Source: JAJDUF01 sp965214295
Lineage (GTDB): Bacteria; Chloroflexota; UBA11872; UBA12225; JAJDUF01
DNA: 64,000 nt
Direction: 5' to 3'
Assembly (NCBI GenBank): GCA_965214295.1
Contig: OZ243944.1
Location: 496,001 to 560,000, forward strand
Both the position numbers and the translations under genes were made by a program. Positions 58,234 through 64,000 of the stretch are shown here, piece by piece. A model generated the notes under the pieces. It saw only the letters and a list, made by a program, of their open reading frames with translations, was not told where the DNA came from and made no database searches. Position 1 is the first letter of the stretch; each line of letters begins with the position of its first letter.

Positions 58234-60219
58234 CTACTCGGTGTGCCCGATCACGGTCACGATCCCGAACCGTTGCAGCTCCCGAGAGCCGCTCTTCACT
58301 CGCTCTACCTGCGCCACGGTACACGATACGCAGATAATGGCCGTGGGCCGCGGGCGCTGCGTGGCGAGACGACTGGAGACATTACTGACCAGTACGTGCT
58401 CCAGCCGCGGACTGTCTCCAGCATGGTCCTCTAGGAGTGCCCAGAAGGGATACTCCCAGGCGTCCGCGCCCAGGACCAGCCCGAGGGAGCGGTACGGCTG
58501 CGCGTTGAGATAGCGGATGGCAGCACGATAGTCCGCGCCGAACGGCCTGGTGGCGAAGTATTGATCCGCGCGCTCGGTGGAGAAGATGGAGCGTAGCCCA
58601 TAGAGTGGTCGGGTTTCGTTGTAGCCGATCAGCACCAACGCCGCGACCAGCAACACCGCAGCCGCGCCATGCCCGATTCGGCGCGACCAGCCCCGCGACA
58701 GGGCGATTCCTACGACCGGCGCCCAGAGGACGAAGAGCGGGAGGTGCAGCCGGCTGTGCCACGGCTGCCACTTGAGCACGAGACAGAAGAGCAAGAAACC
58801 GACCAGGAGCACGCTCCCGAGCTGCGGCGCCGGCGAGCTTCTGAGATCGCCGCGCAAGCAGAGCGCGGCGAGAGCGTACAGGATCAGGAGCAGGTGGAGC
58901 GGATTGCCGGCGATATCCTCGTGCATATGGAACGGTTCGAGACGGAACTGCTGACTCGCCGGCGTCGTCGCCTGCTGCCAGGTGGTGCGTGGGTCGCTCG
59001 CGTCTATCCCGATAAGCGCGTGTGCCCGATCTATCCACTGCCCTAACTGCTGACCGACCTGCGCTCGCACCTGCTCGGAGCCGACAGGCACGCTGGCGTG
59101 CAAGCTGGCGTTTCTGATGACGTTGGAGAGCAGCGTTGCCGCGCCGATGACCTCGTTGGTATAGGATGACGTGCTCGCTCCGTCTTGCCAGACCAGCGGT
59201 GTGCCGTAGAGGTTGGTGTTCCGCAGCCAGTGGCCGAGATTGAGGGCCAGGGCGACGATGGCGATCAGGAGGACATGTCGGTAGCAGCGCCACCCCATGG
59301 ATCGTCCGTAGCCGACCAGCAGCCACACCAGGAGCGGCGCGGCGAAGAGGTAGGCCGTGGCCTTCGTCAAGAGCGCCAAGCCCAGGCTCGCGCCCACCGC
59401 TGCCGACACTCCCCAGCCGGGGCTACGGATCGCCGCCAGTGAGAAGTAGGTCAGACAGACCAACCAGAAGGTGACAACGTAGTCGTTTTGTGTGCTGGAG
59501 GCTTGCAGCATCCCCATCGGCAGCGTAGCCGCAACAACGCTCGCCAACACCTGCCCCGCTCCCGTCGCACCGAGCCGCTGCGCCAGCAGCGATACGCCGA
59601 TGACGCTTCCGACCATGCCGAGCCACTGCACCGGATTGAGGAGCCGGTCATTGCCGGCCAGGATGCGTAGGTGCGTGAGGATGAACTCGGCCCCGGGTGG
59701 AAAGTGGAGCTGGCGCGGAATGTGCGTCGGGTAGTGCGCGACGCTCCGGTTTTGGCTCCAATGCATCACGCGAGGTAAGTGGTAGGTCATCGAGTCGTAG
59801 GTGTTCGGAGGTGCTAGGATGGTCGTAAGACCGGCGATCACCACAATAGCCCCCAAGCCGCAGATCGCAAGCACGACCATACGCTCAGGAAGGTGTGCGG
59901 GACTCACCCCCGTTGCCGCGCGCCGCCCCCTCTCCACATGGTGGAGAGGGGGCCGGGGGGTGAGGAGCCTCGTCAGCACGAGCACGCTCAACGCCGTAAC
60001 CGTGGCCCAGCCCCAGAGCGCCACCAGCCACGGCCAGGTCAGCAAACCGAGCAGGCTCAGTCCCTCCGTGAAGATGACGACGAGCGCGCCCCAGACAATA
60101 GCGCCGGCCAGCAGGGCTTCCCGCCAGCGGTGCCCCCGGCCGCTCAGAACGGTGGCTTGGCCAAAGCAGAGCACCAGCAGCGCGAGGCAGACCGGCGGTA
60201 GGAGTGCGGCTGCGCTCAT
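58234..60219 (-). CDS. Membrane glycosyltransferase-like protein (GT39/PMT-like)
   Basis: 661 residues with about 12 hydrophobic helices. The first loop has PPNTYDSMTYHLPRVMHW, the conserved GT-C D/H region, and IPRQLHFPPGAEFILTHLRIL. A C-terminal domain of about 150 residues follows (YRSLGLVLGADAWEYPFWALLED). Near residue 90, about 13 residues (PRPPLHHVERGRR) are read from a CCCCCTCTCCAC-ATG-GTGGAGAGGGGG repeat. It probably transfers sugar from a lipid donor to a periplasmic-side acceptor. The start is an ATG at 60219. Confidence 0.85.
   Translation of the reverse strand: MSAAALLPPVCLALLVLCFGQATVLSGRGHRWREALLAGAIVWGALVVIFTEGLSLLGLLTWPWLVALWGWATVTALSVLVLTRLLTPRPPLHHVERGRRAATGVSPAHLPERMVVLAICGLGAIVVIAGLTTILAPPNTYDSMTYHLPRVMHWSQNRSVAHYPTHIPRQLHFPPGAEFILTHLRILAGNDRLLNPVQWLGMVGSVIGVSLLAQRLGATGAGQVLASVVAATLPMGMLQASSTQNDYVVTFWLVCLTYFSLAAIRSPGWGVSAAVGASLGLALLTKATAYLFAAPLLVWLLVGYGRSMGWRCYRHVLLIAIVALALNLGHWLRNTNLYGTPLVWQDGASTSSYTNEVIGAATLLSNVIRNASLHASVPVGSEQVRAQVGQQLGQWIDRAHALIGIDASDPRTTWQQATTPASQQFRLEPFHMHEDIAGNPLHLLLILYALAALCLRGDLRSSPAPQLGSVLLVGFLLFCLVLKWQPWHSRLHLPLFVLWAPVVGIALSRGWSRRIGHGAAAVLLVAALVLIGYNETRPLYGLRSIFSTERADQYFATRPFGADYRAAIRYLNAQPYRSLGLVLGADAWEYPFWALLEDHAGDSPRLEHVLVSNVSSRLATQRPRPTAIICVSCTVAQVERVKSGSRELQRFGIVTVIGHTE
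59926..59965. repeat. CCCCCTCTCCAC palindrome inside the GT39-like gene
   Basis: Arms 59926-59937 and 59941-59952 pair perfectly around ATG, followed by the GGCCGGGGGGTGAGG tail seen also in cysS. Confidence 0.85.
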
Positions 60220-60243
60220 TGTCAGGCAGGATACACGTGGCGG

Positions 60244-60306
60244 AGCTATCAGCCGTCAGCTTTGATCCCTCCACCGCTTCAAGCCACGTGCTGACGGCTG
60301 ATAGCT
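60244..60306. repeat. Perfect 17-bp inverted repeat
   Basis: AGCTATCAGCCGTCAGC (60244-60260) and its complement (60290-60306) are separated by 29 bases. It lies between divergent genes. Confidence 0.75.
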
Positions 60307-60334
60307 GATAAGCGGTAGCGTAGACTGGATTGCC

Positions 60335-60736
60335 GTGAACGTGTCCGCTGATTCCCAAGCTGTCGAGTCCGTAGTGCGGCGTTATTACGCTGCGTTAGAG
60401 GCCGGGGCGCCACTCGCGCCGTTCTTTGATCTGAATGGACCTTGGCAGCCGGTGGTCAAGATCGGCACTGAAGCGAACGAGTTCGACGTTGGCCGCGCCG
60501 CCGTCGCCGCTGTTTTGGCGAAGGTCGGCCGCGAGCTACGGGACAATCGCTTGGACTCGCGGCGGCTGTGTCTGCACGTGGCCCATGACACGGCCTGGTT
60601 TGCCGACGAGGTGTGGTGGGCCGGCACGGCCCGCGGCGCGCCGTTTGCGGGCAGCACCCGCTGGAGCGGCGTGCTCCGCCGCCGGGCAGCGCAGTGGCGG
60701 TTTGTCCTACTGCACGTGTCCGAGCCGGTGGACTAG
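60335..60736 (+). CDS. SnoaL-like (NTF2-fold) protein
   Basis: 133 residues from a GTG. The NTF2 pattern is VESVVRRYYAALEAGAPLAPFFD, then strands ending FVLLHVSEPVD. The family serves as a small binding or lyase-like fold and substrate is unknown. The TAG stop is supplied by the first bases of a MITE-like terminal repeat, so the original C-terminus may have been longer. It is divergent from the GT39-like gene. Confidence 0.72.
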   Translation: MNVSADSQAVESVVRRYYAALEAGAPLAPFFDLNGPWQPVVKIGTEANEFDVGRAAVAAVLAKVGRELRDNRLDSRRLCLHVAHDTAWFADEVWWAGTARGAPFAGSTRWSGVLRRRAAQWRFVLLHVSEPVD

Positions 60737-60902
60737 GGCGTGTTCACACAACCGCTCCCATATCGCCATAATGTCACCCTGAACGCAGTGAAGGGTCTCA
60801 ACTCCTTGTCGTGAGCACCGTTTTGGGTCAGCGGGCGCCTGAGATTCCGCGCTGCGCCCGCAATGACAGGAGCAGCTGGCAGCTTAGTGTGAACACGCCC
60901 TA
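60734..60902. mobile_element. MITE-like element, 169 bp
   Basis: Perfect 16-bp terminal inverted repeats TAGGGCGTGTTCACAC (60734-60749) and GTGTGAACACGCCCTA (60887-60902) bound an interior with no gene. TA bounds both ends, as expected for IS630/mariner-type insertion, though this is inference. Internally it carries a half TGAGCG-type repeat (GTCACCCTGAACGCAGTGAAGGGTCTC). Confidence 0.75.
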
Positions 60903-60965
60903 ATCGGCCCTCACCGCGCCTCGTCTCCCTCCCAATCCCTATTGCTCCAGGTCGAAAGGTAACAG

Positions 60966-62756
60966 TTGAAGATGGGAACGCCATCGCTGCATCCTGACCG
61001 CGAGACCATCGTGGTGCTGGATTTCGGCTCGCAGTACAGTCGCTTGATCTGTCGGCGCGTGCGCGAGGCGCAGGTGTACGCCGAGCTGCTACCGTGGCAT
61101 GCCACCGCGGAGACCATTCGGGCGCTGCGGCCCATCGGCATAATCCTCTCCGGCGGTCCGGCCAGCGTGTATGAGGCCGATGCTCCGACGGTACCGCCGC
61201 CGGTATTCGACCTTGGCGTGCCGATCCTAGGCATCTGCTATGGCATGCAGTTGCTGGCCCACCAGCTTGGCGGCAAGGTCGCCCCGGCGCCGCGGCGGGA
61301 GTATGGCGCGGCCACCATTCACGTGGCGGCAGCCGAGCAAAGCGGTGCCGACGTAGCCCAGCGGCTCTTCTGCGGATTGCCCTCTGAGCTGCCGGTGTGG
61401 ATGAGTCACGGGGACCACGTTGAAGAGTTACCTCCCGGCTTCCGCGTACTGGCGCGGTCCGGCGCTGGCCAAAGCCGCACGAATGGTGGGAGGAGTGGTG
61501 CGGCTTTGGCCAGCGGCTCGTCCGTGGCGGCGATGGCCGACGGCCAGGGACGGGTAGGACTGCAATTCCACCCCGAGGTCGTCCATACACCGCAAGGGCA
61601 GCAGCTTATCGAGAACTTCTGCTACGGCCTGTGTGGCGCCACCGGCGGGTGGACGGCCGGCTCGTTCATCGCCGAATCGACCGAGCAAATCCGCCGCCGT
61701 GTGGGGGCTGGCCGGGTCGTCTGCGCCCTCTCCGGTGGCGTGGACTCGGCGGTGACGGCGGCGCTCGTCCACCGCGCTATCGGCGATCAGCTGACCTGCA
61801 TCTTCGTAGACAACGGCCTGTTGCGCCAGAACGAGGTCGCAGACGTTGTGGAGACCTTTCAGCGCCACCTGGGGTTCGAGCTGGTCGTGACGAACGCGGC
61901 GGATGAGTTCCTGCGGCATCTGCACGGTATCACCGACCCGGAGCACAAGCGCCGGATCATCGGCGAGCGGTTTGTCCGCGTCTTCGAGCGCGTCGCCGGC
62001 AACCTGACCGGCGGAAACCGCACCACCTTAACCGGGACATCGGAATGTGCGGTTTCCGCCGGTCACCTAGGCACCGTCGAGTTCCTCGCCCAAGGCACCC
62101 TCTATCCCGACGTGATCGAGAGCGGTGGTGACGACGCGAACCCCCTCGCGGCCCAGGAGGAGCGTGGAGGAGGCACCGGCCAAAGCCGCACCACACCTGG
62201 CCCTCTCCGTGCGGCTTTGGCCGGCGAGGCAGCCGCACGGATCAAGACGCACCACAACGTTGGCGGGCTGCCGCCCAACTTGCAGTTCCGGTTGATCGAG
62301 CCGCTGCGCTACCTCTTCAAGGACGAGGGGCGCGCCGTAGGTACGGAATTGGGGCTGCCGGAGGAGCTAGTCTGGCGCCATCCGTTCCCCGGTCCGGGGC
62401 TGGCCGTGCGCGTCGTCGGCGCCGTGACCGCCGAGCGGGTCGCCACACTCCAACAGGCGGATGCAATCTTCATCGAGGAGATCCGGGCGGCCGGTTGGTA
62501 CCGGCGGCTCGGCCAAGCCTTCGCGGTGCTCACCCCCCTCCGGAGCACCGGCGTCATGGGTGACTTCCGCACCTACGGTCATCTCATCGCCCTGCGGGCC
62601 ATCCTGACCAGTGACTACATGACCGCCGACTGGGCGCCACTGCCCCACAACCTGCTCGGCCGGGTCGCCACCCGCATCGTCAACGAGGTCCCCGGCGTCA
62701 ACCGCGTCGTCTACGACATCACCTCCAAGCCCCCCGCCACCATCGAGTGGGAATAG
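60966..62756 (+). CDS. guaA: GMP synthase (glutamine-hydrolysing) with three palindromic inserts
   Basis: 596 residues from a TTG (AAAGG six bases upstream; an ATG at 60972 is in frame). The class I glutaminase has C91 in GICYGMQ and the H-x-E pair in QFHPEV. The ATP pyrophosphatase domain has SGGVDS (256-261) and the C-terminal dimerisation domain is intact to PATIEWE. Three inserts total about 75 residues: about 166-183, 345-369 and 391-423. Removing them gives about 521 residues, the normal length. All are read from palindromic elements and leave catalytic motifs untouched. It is preceded by the MITE and followed by the IS1595-type element. Confidence 0.97.
   Translation: MKMGTPSLHPDRETIVVLDFGSQYSRLICRRVREAQVYAELLPWHATAETIRALRPIGIILSGGPASVYEADAPTVPPPVFDLGVPILGICYGMQLLAHQLGGKVAPAPRREYGAATIHVAAAEQSGADVAQRLFCGLPSELPVWMSHGDHVEELPPGFRVLARSGAGQSRTNGGRSGAALASGSSVAAMADGQGRVGLQFHPEVVHTPQGQQLIENFCYGLCGATGGWTAGSFIAESTEQIRRRVGAGRVVCALSGGVDSAVTAALVHRAIGDQLTCIFVDNGLLRQNEVADVVETFQRHLGFELVVTNAADEFLRHLHGITDPEHKRRIIGERFVRVFERVAGNLTGGNRTTLTGTSECAVSAGHLGTVEFLAQGTLYPDVIESGGDDANPLAAQEERGGGTGQSRTTPGPLRAALAGEAAARIKTHHNVGGLPPNLQFRLIEPLRYLFKDEGRAVGTELGLPEELVWRHPFPGPGLAVRVVGAVTAERVATLQQADAIFIEEIRAAGWYRRLGQAFAVLTPLRSTGVMGDFRTYGHLIALRAILTSDYMTADWAPLPHNLLGRVATRIVNEVPGVNRVVYDITSKPPATIEWE
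61463..61515. repeat. Family-A palindromic element 1 in guaA
   Basis: Perfect 18-bp arms around a 17-nt loop; GGCCAAAGCCGCAC/GTGCGGCTTTGGCC core. It is read as GAGQSRTNGGRSGAALAS, which aligns with the radA insert peptide. Confidence 0.9.
62005..62065. repeat. Family-B palindromic element in guaA
   Basis: Perfect 19-bp arms (TGACCGGCGGAAACCGCAC and complement) around a 23-nt loop. It encodes LTGGNRTTLTGTSECAVSAG, aligned with the ispDF insert peptide. Confidence 0.9.
62176..62224. repeat. Family-A palindromic element 2 in guaA, opposite loop orientation
   Basis: Perfect 16-bp arms (CCGGCCAAAGCCGCAC and complement) around a 17-nt loop. The loop is the reverse complement of the usual orientation, yet the frame gives GTGQSRTTPGPLRAALAG. 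Confidence 0.9.
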
Positions 62757-62807
62757 GCTATCGTACTATGTTATGATGATACATGTTGGGGAGAGGTGGG
62801 AAGAATA

Positions 62808-63811
62808 GGAACTATCTACTTGACTAGCCATGCCGTTTCCTGTATACTTGGCATATGGCAAAGAGAAAGCAGCGCACTCCCGCCGCCGATTGTCAGAGCC
62901 TCTACGAGTTCCAGCAGCAATTCCCCGACGAAGCCGCGGCCGTTGCCTACTTCGAGCAGTGCCGCTGGCGTGGGCAGCCGGTTTGCCCGCAGTGCCAGTC
63001 GCCCAATGTCCGGCGCACGAAAGACGCCAAGCCCATGCCTTGGCGCTGCCGGGCCTGCCGCAAACACTTCAGCGTCCGCACCGGGACCGTCCTGGCACAG
63101 AGCAAGCTGCCGCTTCACAAGTGGCTGCTCGCTGTGCATTTCTACCATACCAACCGCAAGGGCCTCTCCAGTATCCAACTGGCCAAAGAACTCGGTGTCA
63201 CCCAGCAGACGGCCTGGTTTCTGGGACATCGTATCCGTGCCGCGATGGCCCAGCACGACGGGTTGTTTCGCGCGGAAGTCCAAGCCGATGAAACCTATCT
63301 CGGCGGGAAGGAACCGAACAAGCACGCGGACCGCAAGCTCCATGCCGGGCGCGGGACGGTTGGGAAGCAAGCCGTCTTCGGACTGCGGGAGTATACGGGC
63401 CAGGTCCGGGCCTTTCCGATCAGCAAGGTGGACAAGGCTACCCTCCACGCGGCGGTCAAGGCCCATGTCGAGCCAGGGGCAGCCCTCTATACCGATACCC
63501 ACGCCAGCTATCAGGGCCTCGGGGCTGACTACGATCATCAGGCGGTGGCCCACAGCCTCGGCGAATACGTCCGTGGGCGTGTGACCACGAACGGCCTGGA
63601 GTCGTTCTGGGCCTTGCTCAAGCGCGGCTACGTCGGCACGCATCACTGGTGGAGCCTCGCTCACTGTCACCGCTACGTGGAGGAGTTCACCTACCGCCTC
63701 AATGCCGGGCCAGACAATCAGCCACCGACGCTGGGCCGCACCATTGACGGGATGGTGGGCAAGCGACTGCGCTACCGTGAACTGATTGCCGGGCCACCGG
63801 CCGCTGCTTGA
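62808..63811 (+). mobile_element. IS1595-type insertion sequence, left end and transposase (right end not defined)
   Basis: The left end is tentatively GGAACTATCTACTTGACTAGCC at 62808-62829, supported by a 20-of-22 match to 36475-36496. The transposase gene fills 62855-63811. No matching inverted copy is clear before the window ends at 64000, so the right end may lie just outside or be lost. Confidence 0.65.
62855..63811 (+). CDS. IS1595-family (ISXO2-like) transposase
   Basis: 318 residues. The N-terminal zinc ribbon is CPQCQSPNVRRTKD..WRCRACRKHFSVRTGT. A helix-turn-helix-like stretch follows (GLSSIQLAKELGVTQQTAWFLGHRIR). The DDE core is ADETYLGGKEPN (first D), LYTDTHASYQGL (second D) and TNGLESFWALLKRGYVGTHHWWS (N/E region with the ISXO2 signature). 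The full length and intact motifs suggest it may be active. It sits just downstream of guaA with about 100 bases between. Confidence 0.95.
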   Translation: MAKRKQRTPAADCQSLYEFQQQFPDEAAAVAYFEQCRWRGQPVCPQCQSPNVRRTKDAKPMPWRCRACRKHFSVRTGTVLAQSKLPLHKWLLAVHFYHTNRKGLSSIQLAKELGVTQQTAWFLGHRIRAAMAQHDGLFRAEVQADETYLGGKEPNKHADRKLHAGRGTVGKQAVFGLREYTGQVRAFPISKVDKATLHAAVKAHVEPGAALYTDTHASYQGLGADYDHQAVAHSLGEYVRGRVTTNGLESFWALLKRGYVGTHHWWSLAHCHRYVEEFTYRLNAGPDNQPPTLGRTIDGMVGKRLRYRELIAGPPAAA

Positions 63812-64000
63812 CGCCGCTTGCGGCTATGCACTATCCTTATGGCAGCTGGCCAACCAGGGCCAGCTACTATGCCGTATGGAGCAGGTGACGAGTGACAGCA
63901 ATAGCAGCACCTACGCAGACTCCGGCATCGGTTCCCCCCGCAATGCCATGTACGTGCGGCCATGTAGCTGATAGGACGCCCGAAGGGCAAGTAGGAGTGC
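63812..64000. other. Sequence after the transposase to the window end
   Basis: No gene is supported. It should contain or approach the IS right end; no clear inverted copy of the left end is seen. Confidence 0.4.

Noticed and set aside
1..64000. CRISPR array
   Set aside because: The repeats are dispersed, palindromic and vary in spacing. No regular direct repeat with unique spacers and no cas gene was seen.

Overview
The window is GC-rich bacterial chromosomal DNA, densely coding on both strands. It looks like a Chloroflexota-type genome. The grounds are the ClpC-RadA-IspDF-CysE-CysS-RlmB housekeeping run, an S1-domain protein, several Uma2 proteins, many small dispersed palindromic repeats, and many Gfo/Idh oxidoreductases, phytanoyl-CoA dioxygenase-like proteins and sulfatase-type genes. 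The phylum call is an inference from gene content and style; no rRNA is present to settle it.

Layout. 1-10.3 kb is a minus-strand housekeeping block: clpC, radA, an ispD-ispF fusion, cysE, cysS and the start of an rlmB-type rRNA methyltransferase, preceded by an S1-domain protein. 10.5-12.6 kb holds an SDR oxidoreductase and a glycosyltransferase. 12.7-36.4 kb is an accessory carbohydrate region. It contains four divergent paralogues of a beta-propeller glycosidase-like family, three Gfo/Idh oxidoreductases, a xylose-isomerase-like TIM barrel, a PLP-dependent SelA/DgaE-like lyase, an M19-type dipeptidase homologue, a Cys-type sulfatase, two phytanoyl-CoA dioxygenases, an EamA transporter and a tRNA-Leu. 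36.4-37.5 kb is a short segment that looks less GC-rich, with an HNH-type N-domain protein, a small membrane protein and a terminator. 37.6-45.9 kb is a surface-glycan region: two GT4 glycosyltransferases, a SPASM radical SAM protein, a Trm112-like zinc protein, two tandem Uma2 copies (one broken) and a large membrane protein with a membrane-anchored partner. 46-64 kb carries leuS, a decayed toxin-antitoxin-like locus, two large membrane glycosyltransferase-like proteins, an aldose-epimerase-like protein, an orphan sugar ABC ATPase, an anaerobic sulfatase-maturase-like radical SAM protein with a SEC-C tail, another Gfo/Idh, a SnoaL-like protein whose stop lies in a MITE-like element, guaA and an IS1595-type transposase.

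The most striking signal is a set of short palindromic elements inserted in frame inside housekeeping genes. Family A has a conserved GCCGCAC / GTGCGGC stem around a 17-nt loop and occurs twice in tandem in radA and twice in guaA. Family B has a GACCGGC..ACCGC stem and occurs once each in ispDF and guaA. Each is read in the frame that gives a similar inserted peptide. Removing the three guaA inserts brings the protein back to about normal GuaA length. Other repeat families (GGATTCCCGC-type and CCCCTCTCCAC-type) interrupt cysS, ispDF, leuS and four glycosyltransferase genes in frame. This is organised like the Rickettsia palindromic elements but is unrelated in sequence as far as I can tell.

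Functionally, the accessory genes fit together as import, desulfation, hydrolysis and oxidation of sulfated or modified polysaccharide. The Cys-type sulfatase at 25 kb and the maturase-like radical SAM protein at 55-56 kb are a natural enzyme and activator pair. The orphan MalK/UgpC-type ATPase could energise sugar uptake.
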